From Homalodisca vitripennis (Eukaryota; Arthropoda; Insecta; Hemiptera; Cicadellidae): a stretch of 64,000 bases of DNA. Below, in pieces: positions 14,180-27,075 of the stretch. Position 1 is the first letter of the stretch; every line of letters starts with the position of its first letter. Both the position numbers and the translations under genes were made by a program. The stretch lies in assembly GCF_021130785.1 (NCBI RefSeq), contig NW_025776233.1, positions 62,001-126,000 of the forward strand, given 5' to 3'. The notes under the pieces were generated by a model, which saw nothing but the letters and a program-made list of their open reading frames with translations, had not been told where the DNA came from and ran no database searches.

Positions 14180-14515
14180 ATAGGAAACTTCACTGTACCT
14201 CCAGCACCGCGAACTTCAAGTTTACATTTTCTTATTATAAAATAGAAGAAGTAAAGACACTTTGAGTCATGCAAGGTGCTTACTGACAGTCAAATAACGA
14301 AACCAATGTCTCACATGCCATCACTAGAGAGCCCTAGCAGGTTCGGTTATGTTTACACAAGCAATTGATTATCAGATTTTACAAGCAGTTTATGGGGTAT
14401 TCAGCAGCAGTTAAGCCTGGCTTAATGACGCCACCAAAGCCATCTCTATGGTAATGTGTGAGTGTGGGGAACAGGTCATTAGTGGACTGGGCACTTCAGT
14501 AACTAATAGTGACAT
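14180..14515. repeat. Dispersed repeat R2, copy 1
   Basis: This matches 21170-21506 in the same orientation. The last 200 bases, from ATCACTAGAGAGCCCTAGCAG onward, are over 90% identical by eye; the first third is more diverged. The 72-codon open frame starting at 14448 is cut differently in the other copy, so it is not taken as a gene. Confidence 0.85.
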
Positions 14516-14889
14516 CGAAACATTTAATTTACCAAAAACCAAGATTTATAAATCAGGAAGGTTACAAAAATTACTATATAGCTTAAGTTATTACAAAATG
14601 TATATAATCAAAAATACGTTATATGAAATAAAGAATAGTCGCCAAAAAGGGAATTTTAATGACTAAAAATAACATGGTTTTATAGACAATTACAGAGCAG
14701 TGTTTAGAAGATAAAATGTAATAAAATTTGTTTTTAAGATCCACAACTTATTTCTTTTTAATTGTAAAAAGGCATAAGAATTGTTATTTTCCCCCTGAAA
14801 TTTTTTAATACTTTTGCAGGAAATCGTTTTAAAAATACAACACCTTATATCCTTCCAGACTATAAGCTTATCCAAATTTTGAATTCAAC

Positions 14890-15080
14890 TCCAATTTACC
14901 TTCTTTTAGGCATGTGAAAACCAATGCTGATACAGAATCCTAGAATTTGGAGTCACGTTCTTTAGAACTAATAAAAAAACAGTCAGTGACGAAGGAGCTC
15001 ATAACGAACTCTTTACATCGTTTCGACAACAAATACACCTGGACTACAAAAGATAAATATATAGTGTTATCCAAGTAGAC
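14890..15080 (+). pseudogene. Degenerate relative of the LINE upstream open frame
   Basis: The plus strand near 14985-15030 aligns with the minus strand near 53535-53580. Both contain GGAGCTCA followed by a CTTTACATCG stretch, read as x-F-T-S in the frame. Farther 5', GATACAGAATCC loosely matches the part of the 53.6-kb frame that reads S-D-A-V-T. The copy is interrupted by stops and is too short to be functional. Related pieces lie near 21000-21130 and 48750-48790. Confidence 0.4.
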
Positions 15081-15189
15081 GTATTCTCATTTATGAGTGC
15101 AATACGATGTTTATAACACTTACCAGAAAAGCACGGTGGAGCAACCGAGTTTTCTAAAAATATCGTAGCTATGGTGGGAAGGGCCGATT

Positions 15190-15660
15190 ATTTCAATGAC
15201 AGCATGATTGAATCTTCTCTACATGTAAATTGTACAACCTAATAAATTTATTCATAGAGATATAACTCATTCTAAACATTACAATCTTTAAACTACACAA
15301 AGTAGTTCTTCGTCCTCTTAAAAGCAAATGCCTCGGCATGGCTGAGACATGGGATCGACTCGATATCAATAGTTGGATGGGCTGTTGACGATGCGCCTGC
15401 CACTTCACAAGTGGCTGACAACGATATAACGGAATGCATCCGAACATCTAAACGCCACTATTCCATTGAGTTTACAACGAGGCACATCGAGACAACGCCC
15501 GCACTTTGTTCCGCTCACGCCTATACATTATGGATGACTTCTGCACAAGAGACCAGTGTAGAAAGAACGCTATGCCAACGTATGAGACCATCACAGGACC
15601 ATCATAATCATTTAAATCGGCCAATTGAAAACAATCCCGTATTTAAAATCTAGGTCCATA
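15190..15660. other. Less AT-rich island, unidentified
   Basis: Base composition rises toward even GC between about 15300 and 15600. Overlapping open frames of 80-84 codons exist on both strands (15193-15447 minus, 15411-15653 plus). Neither shows a motif I recognise, and having both strands open suggests composition rather than coding. It may be a remnant of a less AT-rich transposable element. Confidence 0.35.
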
Positions 15661-16184
15661 GAGCAACTTAACCCAGCTTATTATTATTTTACACAGAGAA
15701 GACAAATGCTAACTAAATTTTTCTAGTTACTAAAATTGAGTCTTAATCTGAAAAAAGGGTGACATAAGTTTAATATTTATAAACGAAAAACCTTATTTTA
15801 AGAGATTATGGATTAATAGATAATCAAATCATCCAAAAAGTATGGTAAAGATTGTAAACCTATATCTCAATCTGTTTTAAACAAATATCCAGGCGTATCA
15901 GGACTTAATATTCACCCGGTATATATTGACTCGATTATATTTGGGTTTTCAGCGAACATTATAATTTTATTTTTCGATAGGATGATGAGAATTTCATTAC
16001 TGAAGTATCGGATGAAAGAGTAAAATTAATGGATTAGTAAGGATGTATAATTAATTAAGGTTTTGTATAACAAACGGTTTTGAAAATTTTGTTGAGTAAG
16101 GTTTAATTAGGTTACAATTACAAACTTAACACAAAATACAACAAACATGAGTACCGCATGTTTGATGTATTTTGCTGTTTACAT

Positions 16185-16500
16185 TGAATCGGCCTCAGAA
16201 AAAATTTCGCGCCCAGTTGCCAAAGCCGCCTTCTATCTGTTTAATATCAACGACCAGCTGTAATGAATTCTCCCTCTACATGATATTTTAATTACATCTT
16301 ACGCTAATTTCTAGCAGGTGATGAATCTGTCCTTTATGAGGCAACAGCAGTTGTGGGCAGGACATTAGGACAATGTTGACCCACACAATGCCTTGTGTCG
16401 GTCACTGTGAGGTACTATGTTCTTGTGTACAATACAGCATTGTGTTTTTGTCTAATTAATGTACCATACATGTTAAACATCCTGTTAGAGGTTAACTACA
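16185..16500 (-). repeat. Dispersed repeat M, long copy 1
   Basis: About 300 bases match 54190-54500 in the same orientation, with conserved blocks TTGCCAAAGCCGCC, CGACCAGCTGTAAT, CAGGTGATGAAT and TTCTTGTACACAATACAGC. The first 75 bases form a core that also occurs on the opposite strand at 18325, 23083 and 41103. No coding potential was noticed. Confidence 0.8.
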
Positions 16501-19500
16501 TTACATGTGACCAATATTTAGTTTAGGCTTAGTTATGAACAGCAAATCATAGATTGGAATGCCATAAAAATTAATAACTCTGTATGGTATAATTGAATGC
16601 ACTGTATGGAAGTGTTAGAAACAGATTTAGAATAAAAAATACACAACACTAACAAAAATTTATCCAAATCTTACACGAAGTTGCGATATTAATAAATATC
16701 GCCCAATAATTATTCTAATATAATAGTAATATGTTGGAATATTACTACATCCTTCCACTCTGTAGTTTTTATATGTATAAATATTTAAGGGAAACTTAGT
16801 ATTGAATACTATAAGCTTATTAACAGCCTACGTTAGAGAAGTATTTCAATCCATGATTGTGTGCATGGGATATATCCCAAGCTACACTATAGTTTTATCG
16901 CTACTTTAATTGTATCTCAGAATGCTTGGAAAGGAGTAGGTAATTGTATATGAAGTGCTATGGCTTTATATAATAGCAATAGAATTGTTTTAAGTGCAAT
17001 AAAAAGAATATTAACTGGGGCTAAATTCAACATCCAAACAGAATCAAACCTTCATAGAATAGCTACGTTATTTATTGAAAATTCGATTGCTGTACTGTGT
17101 CAGGAACATCGTAAGGGACTCATTCGTACACTTGAAGAGACAATAAGACTGCCACTTATCCTATTTATGTTAACACGGTGCAAGTGTTCGTTTTGAGCTT
17201 CTTCGTCGAAGACTTTCTTCAGATTTCCTCAGACAAAATGGCTCCAGATACCAGGAGTTATGTCTGAGACATCAGACAATGCAATAAAAAAAGGTGAAGT
17301 GTAGCTGTATTCAACATTAAAACTAGCGAAATTTTAATAGCCTACATATATGTATCATTATGTGAACCGATCGCATTCCACTTAATCAAATTTCCCCATT
17401 TATTAACATTTCTAATTGAAAATGAAGTGAAATAATAAGATTTGGGGTTACAACTCTGAATATATTTCAAAAGTTTTTCTCTGGTAATGTTATAGTTCAT
17501 ATTTATAATCATAAATAATTACATTTTATGTACGCAGAGTTAATAAGATCACTGCAGAGTTTAATTTGCAAACTTAACTTCTTGCTGATTGGAAACTATA
17601 TCGCTTTTTTATATGGAATTTTAGAAAATTGAAATCCCTCAGTAGTAAAAGAAACAGCATATACTTAACTGAAACTTACTTACTTGACAGTAATACTTAA
17701 CTGAAACTTAAAGTGCATTTTAAATAATAGTAACACAAGTGTCAAAAGAGAAAGTAATTATACTTTCATTAGCCATGTACAAAACGCTTGGACGGAATGT
17801 ACAAACGTGGCCCCACAAACAATGCTTTTCCTAACAGCAACCTCTAGCCACAATGAAAATAGGTTTGCACTTTTCATCCTTTTAAATTTGTTTCGTACTA
17901 TGTCCTTCATTCCTCGCCTCTCACAATATAAGTAATGCTATATTCCAAAATGTATTTGTTACAAAACACATATGAGAATAATATAGATACTTTTACATAT
18001 TTATTTATTTATATTTTCTATTTGATTGAATGTAATATGATTCCATTTTATTCGTTAAATTTTTCTATATGTACTACTTAATTTTATATTATACACACAT
18101 TGATTGAATTTAGTATTTAACACTGGAAGGTTTGGAAAGGGTGCATAATTTCTTGGCTATCAGCCACGGTTCAATGAAAACATTTTATTAACACCATGTT
18201 TCGATTACTCAAATCTTATAATATTATCTTATATCTTATATTAGGACACAGCCCTCACCTGTTAGAAATAAGCGTAAGTAAAAAGTAAAATATTGTCTAG
18301 AAGGAGAATTAATTAGAACTGGTCTGCGTTATCAAACAGATGACAAGCGGCTTTGGCAACGGGGTGCGAAATTGTTTTCCTGTCCGTTTCAATGTAAACA
18401 GCAATACATCAATAACTCTTATTTGTTGTAATTTTTATGCAGGTTGTCAATGTACACTTATTCTATTGTTCATGGTAATCGTATTGAATGGCGATTGCAC
18501 TGCTTTGTTCGTTTTTAATTTATAGATTTACCAAAACCACTAGCTCTACAAACTCTTTAGTTACTAATAACTTCGTAGTAGATGATGAATTTTACTCTTT
18601 CATTCCATACAATTTAGTTTAAGTTCCAATTTTGAAGTAACATAATTCGCATCATAATATGAAAGAATAAATTTAATTGTAATGTTTACAAACAGCACAC
18701 ATATTATCTAGCCAATATACAAGGTTGTCACACATGGTTGATGAACTATACAATTTCATTTAGATTTAAAAATATTCGTCACAATTATAACAATCACATT
18801 ACTGTTTAAGTTTAATATTAATACTAACCTGAAAAATCACACCAAATGTAAAAATCCGTATTGTTATAGCTGTCTTTTTTAATCTCTAACTCCTTATTTA
18901 CACAACTATTAAAAAAAAATTCTAATTTGGTTGCTAATACCTTTATCTATTTAATATAGTAATATTTTTCTTCAAGTACATTTTTAAATAACACGCAAAA
19001 TAGTAATAATTTGTGATATTTTATTGTAGGACATGTGATACATTCACTTTATGATTTGACTGTAAATAAGTTCCTCGTGTGATTAAAAGTGTGTTGACTT
19101 TAAAAATAATGTAATTACAAAATATAAAATAAAGTTTCTAGTAATGGACAGACAGTAGGTTTTCTTGTATTTTTAAGAATCTCTTACACTATGTTTTATA
19201 TTTTGTAATCTAGGAGTCTCTGATGTCGAAACTATTTAAATTGTTCGTTTAGAGCTTCTTGTTCGTTGCATTTTTATCAACCTCTATATAAGATATAAGA
19301 TATTAATACTATAATATTACCTTATATTAGGTAACTAACCTAATATAACTGTAGATTTAGAAAAATATGACAGAACAGCAACAATCATAAATCATGAATC
19401 CCGGAATTTACAAAAATTCCTTAGTTAAACAAAACAAAAAAAACATAAGGAATACATACCATTATAGTTTCGGATGCAATAATCAACTACATTTATAGTT

Positions 19501-20229
19501 TTCAAACTGAGAAACATATAAAATTGCAGATTTCAGTAAGTATTACTGACTGCAAAACTGTATCGAAATATCCTACCTCAAATGGTGGTAATAAACTGTA
19601 TATTTTTCTGTTTCTTTGAAACCTATCATTCAGAAGAATAACACAATTTCTATTTTGTCGGCGGAAGAGAAAGAAAAAATATTTTCGTGTTGTCCCTATG
19701 TAGGTAGAATATCTCGATAAGGAAATGAACTTTACATTTAAAATTTTGCATGCAATTTCTGTTTAGAGTGTTACGAGACACGGGGTGTGGCATTCTTCTT
19801 CATTGTTATTTTTTATAATGCTAATCGTAAGAAGTTGGTTATGTTAAAATGTTATTTTATATTCCTAATTCAAAAAAATTTAACACCCAAAAAGTTTTTA
19901 ATTTTATAATTTGGCCATAGTAATAATCTATAGGTACTTTCTGTATTAGACAAAAATTTACAATATTTTAATGTTTTGATTGTTTTAAGATTACTTAAAA
20001 AATCATTATAACAGTACTATACATATTTACGTCAAGGTCAATACTTTGAATAGTAAATAATGTATAGTATAAGATCGAAAAATTGAATCAAGGAGCCTCT
20101 AAAATTATATACGTGGTTGTCCGTATGTGAGTTTAATGCAAGGAATAATCTACATATAAAAGTTGACAAAATTTACAACTCAAGATTGGCACCACTTACC
20201 TACATCTTTGGAAATGTATTTGAAATATT
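16501..20229. other. AT-rich stretch, no supported gene
   Basis: Open frames are 61-78 codons and unrecognised. The 78-codon frame at 16960-17196 lies in slightly less AT-rich sequence but has no motif. A short piece near 19190-19240 (minus) resembles the repeat block ending in CTAGATTACAAA that recurs at 21120 and 15035. A dispersed repeat core is annotated separately at 18325. Confidence 0.4.
18325..18412 (+). repeat. Dispersed repeat M core, copy
   Basis: A plus-strand copy of the 75-base core, containing CGGCTTTGGCAACGGGGTG and followed by GAAATTG. The same core appears inverted at 16190 and 54195, and in variant form at 23083 and 41103. Confidence 0.75.
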
Positions 20230-20900
20230 TCCTTAAGCTACTGATTCAAAAAGAGTACAAAAGTAAATAAATTTATGTGAAATATTAGATATGAAATATT
20301 TCCGCTCCACGGAACAATGAAAACACCTGGGGGAAAGATTTTGATGAGAGTTATGTTCTTGAAATGGAATCTTCATTGCAAATATGTAATGATTAACGTG
20401 CTGCCTTCTTCGTAGATTTAAAGTCCTAGTTATCCATTTTGTTTCATCCAGCGAGTATTTGAGACTAATTTTAAAATAAAATAAGTTATACATAGAAGCA
20501 TTATATTTAGTAAAATAGAGGTAGTATTACTGCTAAAATTTTTAAATTAATACGAATTGGTCATAAATCCAAATTGCATAGGCCTTAAACATATAATACG
20601 AACACCATAAAAGGATTATTTAGTTTCTGAAAACAACACAACCATATAGTAAAATAAACATAAGTATTTAACAATTTGCACTCAAAATACAAATGTTAAT
20701 TTTTGTATATTTAGCTATGAATTTTAATCTACATTAAGTTTTTTAAGTGGTTTTCTTATGGTAGATTGCTTAAAAATGTGCTAATATGGACTAACTGTAA
20801 ATATTCATAAAATTGACAGACCCTTGAAATATAAAATATTTCATAACCTTTTGAAGATGCTCGATAGTTAAATGATAATTTGAAATCATTTTGAGCCATT
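20230..20900. repeat. Diverged dispersed repeat, copy 2
   Basis: Patchy same-orientation similarity to 10850-11720. The order of blocks is the same in the two copies, so they look like old duplicates of one longer unit rather than independent short insertions. Confidence 0.5.
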
Positions 20901-20949
20901 TATTTCTTATTGGTCTGAACGTAGCAATAGTGGGATGTGGTGTATTGAA

Positions 20950-21140
20950 ATGAATGTTGAGTTTAACTTCAATTCACCTTCGTCTTAATGCAGAGTTTGG
21001 AATCAGATGCTATTACAGAATTTACTCCTTTAATATGCAACCATGCTCGTCGGAAGTGATCGATGAAACGACTAAGAAGCTCAAAATGATCAATTTAAAT
21101 CTTTTTCAAATCAGAGTTACCTAGATTACAAAAAATAGAA
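20950..21140 (+). pseudogene. Degenerate relative of the LINE upstream open frame
   Basis: The stretch GAATCAGATGCTATTACAGA reads E-S-D-A-I-T in one frame, close to the K-S-D-A-V-T of the open frame at 53.6 kb. Farther 3', AAGAAGCTCAAAATGATC corresponds to the GGAGCTCA block of the other copies. Stops interrupt the frame. Evidence is by-eye similarity only. Confidence 0.3.
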
Positions 21141-21169
21141 CATAGTGTAAGAGATTGATTATTCAAAAT

Positions 21170-21506
21170 ACAAGAAACTCCACTATCTGTCCGGCACTAA
21201 AGACTTCATGTTTATATTTCATAATGGCAACATTTTTAAAGTAAAGACACTTTGAGTCTTACGAGACGCTTATTTACAGTCACAGCGTGAAGTGAATGTC
21301 CCACATGTCATCACTAGAGAGCCCTAGCAGGCTCGCTTATGATTACACAAGCCAGTGATTACCAGATTTTACAAGCAGTTTATAGGGTATTCAGCAGCAG
21401 TTAAGCCTGGCTTAATGACGCCACCAAAGCCATCTCTATGGTAATGTTTGAGTGTGTGGAACAGGTCATTAGTGGACTGGGCACTGCAGTAACTAATAGT
21501 GACATC
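21170..21506. repeat. Dispersed repeat R2, copy 2
   Basis: Same-orientation match to 14180-14515, strongest over the final 200 bases. It directly follows the degenerate frame piece at 20950-21140, as the first copy lies just before the one at 14890. The modules are therefore shared but not in a fixed order. Confidence 0.85.
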
Positions 21507-22753
21507 ACTAGATTTATTTAATAACTAGAACCGACTTTAACTTTAAGAAAATGTCATAAATTATTATTATTTTGCATATTATTTAGAAAGGTGTTTGAAG
21601 AAAAACATTTACTATAATAAATACAAAAATGTATTAGCAACCAAAATGGAAATTTTTGGTAAAAAATTTTTGTTTAACTAATTTCTTAAAAATACAACAC
21701 ATATAACAATGCAGATTTCTACATTTGGTGTGATTTTTTATATTTTATTGGAGATTAAACAAAATATTTTTAACATATGTTAACTTTTTTTTACTACGTG
21801 TTAATCATATTTTCCATACTGCATGCTCCAGTAAAGGGAGGCACTAATATCCTACAGAATGTTAAATAAGATTTAATTTTTCCGTTGCGAAAATGAGCAT
21901 ATTTATACATCATTGATAAATAATTTTTTAAGTGAATTGAAAGTAAAAATTTATTTAAGAGATAAGTTAATATAAAATATATTTTATATGTTATAAATAC
22001 AGATTTACTGTAATAATATTGCTTTGCTGTTATTATTTTTCTTATATCACTTTGAAGAGTGTAACTAAAAAATTACGCAGGTTAAACTACCACTATTGAT
22101 TGAAAGCGTAAAGAAAGTAGTCCGCCTTTTAAATTATTCAAGAAATTTTAATGAAATTGAATTTTGTATAAATACAGGCTATAAAATATTATTTGGTGAC
22201 AATAATATTCGTTTCATAAAGCTCAAAAAGTTGTATTTACAGTATTAAAACGCATGCAAATATTCCTATGTAATATAAATAATGTTTTATAGGCAACACT
22301 GAAAAATTTAGGACTACATTTTAAGATGATTCATTGCCTAATTCCTCCCGAAGTTATATTGCTGATGTTTATATCCATTTCTCTTAATTTCGTAATTACG
22401 TCAAAAATAAATAAATCATAAAATGTTAAATATGGTAATAGAACATTCTTACGCTTTTCGAATTAATTTAATTGGAAGGAATTCGTAATGAAAATCACGT
22501 TTGAAGTCGAAAAGTATTTGAATATTTTAGGAAAACTATGTAACTAATACACTGAAAAATATAACAATAAATGTTTCAAGTCCTTTCTTAAGCAATATAA
22601 AATTTTTGAAGTGTGAAGAACATTGCACTGGGAGGTGAGACAATGGAGGACAAATTACAAAAGGAATTGTGAAGCCTGGGAAGGGCAACACTTTCTCGTT
22701 GTGTTTAGAGGTTATTTCGAGGGATGTATTTTATCTTTCGTATGGCCATTTTT

Positions 22754-22979
<226 letters not shown>

Positions 22980-23079
22980 ATATATTAAATTTGTCCTATT
23001 TATTTTTTAGTTAATATTTATGATTTTCATAATATATAAATTCCTGCTAAAATTTGAAAACAAAGAATTAATTCATAAA

Positions 23080-23165
23080 TGACAGATCGACGGTATTAAA
23101 CAGATGAAAGGCGGCTCTTTGTTTTGGCAACGAGGTGTGAAATAGCTCCTCTGTTCTATTTAATT
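23080..23165 (+). repeat. Dispersed repeat M core, variant copy
   Basis: Contains GGCGGCTCTTTGTTTTGGCA followed by ACGAGGTGTGAAAT. Compared with the 18325 copy it has an insertion of about six bases inside the core. The same variant occurs at 41103, as expected because both lie in repeat A. Confidence 0.7.
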
Positions 23166-25629
23166 ATCACTTTCTTGTCGAAGCATGCAATACTATTTAT
23201 GTCATATGTCCTTATATTGTAGGAATACCCTCTAGATTTCTTTCGCATGACAGTTTAAACAATGCTGTGAAAACGTAATTAACAATTCAATGTAGTCATT
23301 AAAATATTACAACATAATCATATTTTAAATTATATTAAATACAATTTTACTTATATTTATAGCCTTGGAAACATAGATTAAGCATAATATTAACATCACT
23401 TTTTATTTAAATCTTTTTATCATAAGCTTTAACGCACAGAGGTTATCCTAATATTAAAATTAGAAGGTTTAGCAATATGCTTTTAATTAAAATACTTAGT
23501 AAGGACAATGCTACTATTTAGCTTTTGATACAGACTTTTGTAAAAGCCAACGTACATTTTTTTCGTAAGACCTTTATAGGCTATATGTACATATTGATTG
23601 TGATAAAAAAACTCTACTATGGCACTATAAATATCTTAGGACAAACGTATTTAGTCTTCTCGATTCTGTATATATATATACAAGGATTATAACATAATAT
23701 ATCTAAAATAAGCTTACTTCAATTCAAAAATTACATTGTATCTCTAATTTTAATTGTCTTCGTCTTAAGGATTGCTCCAACCCGTCTTAAATATTATATT
23801 TTTACTCAAATCACCGGGAAAAAATTCAATCAATTACCATGGAATGGTGGAGGGAAAATTTAATTTAATTAAAATTTTTTTACTCTACAACTTCCGGATC
23901 CCAAATCACTATTAAACTTACATCTAAAGTGGATCAGGAAATTAGTATAGCTTTCAGTTACTATAAATTACTATGATGCTCCGTTATTAATCATTATTTC
24001 GGATGAATAAAGGAAGAAATATGTTTAGATTTAATGTGTACATTGGAACTATTAAAATATTTACAAAAGTCTACTTTAGATTTATACTTGAAACTGGTTT
24101 ACTAGTTTTAAAACTTTAGAAAACATGCAATGGATGAGAATTTAAACAATAAAAGTTGCAATAAACGCTTTTTTGCTACATAAGATAAAAATATACAGGG
24201 AACTTCAGTTAAAGTAATTTGGATAATAGAGACACGTGGGCCAACTAGGGTCCATAATTAAAAGATAAAACTAAAAATCACGTAGAGTAATCCAATTAGT
24301 TACATCTGATATACTTAAACTGCAGAGCACGACTTGCTTGGGTAACAGGGAGAAGTTAAATGGTTCATTTGTGATTGGAGACTCTTTTATTATTTGTAAA
24401 AGAAGTATTTGATCAACTAAAGCTTTGTGGTAAATGGAGGATTTTTAAATTTAACAATACAACGAATTCTCAACAAATTTTAAGAAATGTTGCATTACCT
24501 ACAAAGTTTACTAACAATAAAATGGTCCAATAAAAACAAAAACTAATTCTTTTCTATAATTAAACTCGTGTACAATATATTATACGTAATTTATTCATTT
24601 ATATCAGATGGTGATATATTGGTATACATATGAACATTATAATGCACATCCGTTTTGAAATAGTGGTTAGGCAAAATAAAAATTAATTGAAATGATAAAG
24701 GCATCTAAAGTTTCATAAAGATGATAGATGGGAGGAAATGTGTGACAGTGGCAATATAACGTAATCCGAAAGTAGTAGAGGAAATAAAAAGAGAGTAAAA
24801 ATATTATAGATCTATACATTTTCATGCCTTATGTACGAAAAATATTCTAAATAGGTAATTATAATATTAAAAAGTTTTAAATATTACAAATGAAAATGCA
24901 GAAAATCTCTTATAATTCAATCTAACTTGAAACAAATTTAATTTCAACTTAGAAATGTTTAATTTGAAACATAAATAAAAGTACCGCTCCAGATACAATT
25001 ACTAAGTTAATAGTTTCAAAGTTTCTTTGCAGTAAACAAAATGCCAAATAATGTGTAACTAATTATTATAAAACTTTAGGTATTTTGTTTTAGCACTGGC
25101 AGTTCTTTGTAATAATAAAATAATGTCCTACAATTAGACAATTTTATGAAATAGAAAGCAGTTAATTGTTTAACATTTTTTATAAATAACGTTACTTCTT
25201 TCTCTACATAATTTGTAAAAAAAACTAATTTATATAAATAAATATAATTTTTCGATTTAACTCGGAACAGCGTACACTTGATATACCATGCACAGAGAAC
25301 TCTTCCGGATTTCCCTTTCAATATATAGTAATTATAAACATTACCTATTTTGAATGACAATAATAATTACGATGGAGCGATACAATATCATTTAATTCAT
25401 GATAACGAAGGATCAGTATTAAGCCAAAAGGAACTTTGATTTAATAGTCTACGGGAATTAATAGACAATTAATCTTCAACAATAAGTAGTTTACTCATGT
25501 GCCGATGCACCACATACCTAGATTAAACTAGGTGTAGAGCAAGTTAAAGTAATTGAATAAAATTTGCTTGCACAAAAACAACTTTAACATCAGAGTACTG
25601 CACAAAGTGTTCATTTAATTGGATATAAG

Positions 25630-25870
25630 TTACATAAACAAGACAGGGCCTATTATACAGCTTTGGGGAACGCCAGAGATTACATGAAGATATCTAGAAC
25701 ATTTTTTGCTCAAATAATTCATTATCTCGACAAATTGGGTTCTACCAGAGAGGTAGGAGTCAAAATATTGAATTAAAACTCCTATAACACCACAACCCTC
25801 CAATTTTTGTAGAAGAAGTCGACTCAGATTGTAAAATATCCCAAGTGTGCATTCCTCCCGATTCAGAGCA
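25630..25870 (-). pseudogene. LINE reverse transcriptase remnant in segment B
   Basis: The C-terminal 78 residues of a 131-codon minus-strand frame match the middle of a non-LTR reverse transcriptase. The segment LLQKLEGCGVIGVLIQYF is followed by D-S-Y-L-S-G-R-T-Q, and later SGVPQSCIIGPVLF corresponds to the family's G-V-P-Q-G-S-x-L-G-P block. A TAA stop follows F-M at once, where the family continues toward its catalytic aspartates, so the fragment is dead. The copy at 56.7 kb has the same stop, so decay came before the duplication. Confidence 0.8.
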
Positions 25871-26102
25871 GTGAGTACAGCAACAAGTAAGTCAATTATG
25901 ATATAAACTGTAATATTTATGACATATTTACGTATTCGATGAAATATAATCAATTTATTAATTTTACTAAGGAAATATAAATTATCCGCTCTATAAAAAA
26001 GTATCAAAGTGTATGAAGGTAACATATTTATTCCTGCGAAATGTATATAGAGTCAAGACATTTTTTTTGCCCCTAAATGACTTAAATACAGTTGAGAGTT
26101 TT

Positions 26103-26106
26103 ATAT

Positions 26107-26140
<34 letters not shown>

Positions 26141-26166
26141 AACAAATTTGTCTGTGTGTGTGTGTG
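26103..26166. repeat. TA microsatellite plus short TG tract
   Basis: An interrupted (TA)n tract at 26103-26140 is followed by (TG)n near 26153-26166. The TA tract is longer and uninterrupted at the matching site in the second copy of segment B. Confidence 0.9.
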
Positions 26167-26914
26167 TTTTATAGTTTTCATGAAAGTTATCATATTAAGA
26201 ACCTATATGTGAGTATTAGATTTTCATTTCACATTTATTTACTTGTATGACCTTTGACTATATATGTTGTACTGGTATTAAATTGATAATTTGAAACTAC
26301 TATAGTTAAACATTTTAGATATTTATTTATGGAACACCAAAGTGGGATATTATAAAGCATTCTTTTATTTGGAATAAGATGGGATGAGTTTTAAATATCT
26401 AAATGTACTCACTTAAAAGATTTTTACTTTGTATCTTATTATGACACATTATCAGAAGTGATCTATAAGTCGTACATAAATCTAGTTTTAACCCATTGAA
26501 TCACAAACATAAAGTATTTATATAGTTATATTTAATGGAGGACAACACGTTTCGAAGCTTCAGAAACTTCTGTAAGACGAATGTACGGTACTCCAGGACA
26601 AGTTAAGAATTGAAGTTGATCCAACACAAGCTTTAATGAACTGACTTTAATTTTCAAAGAGATCACATTCTTCTAACGTCCGATTTCAATGTTAATATTA
26701 TACTTAGTATTTGTTGTTTATTAAATGATTATCTCAAAAGCATTTGTATGCATATTTTTTATTTATGTACACTAAATTAAAGCTGACCGTTATCCCGTTA
26801 ATTATAGTTTCTGAGTATGTCTTTTACAAGAAATTGTAGCATCTATTTTGAATATATACTTTATTATATTATTAAAACAAATCTAATGTTTGAATGCTAT
26901 TTCGATAAGATAAT

Positions 26915-27075
26915 TTGTTAGGGTACAATAAAGTGAGCCCAGTCCGAGTAAAAGTAAATCCCGCAACGGGATCACGTTTGATCATAAAACGAGTATCCTC
27001 TAAACCGTTTTCGACTTTATTTGCTCTGGAGATTTCGTTTAGTACTTCGTTTTACTTTATACATACATTGGCCCG
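26915..27075 (+). repeat. Dispersed repeat R1, copy in segment B
   Basis: Same family as the minus strand of 87-300. In the matching frame it encodes V-S-P-V-R-V-K-V-N and S-R-L-I-I-K-R. Confidence 0.5.
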
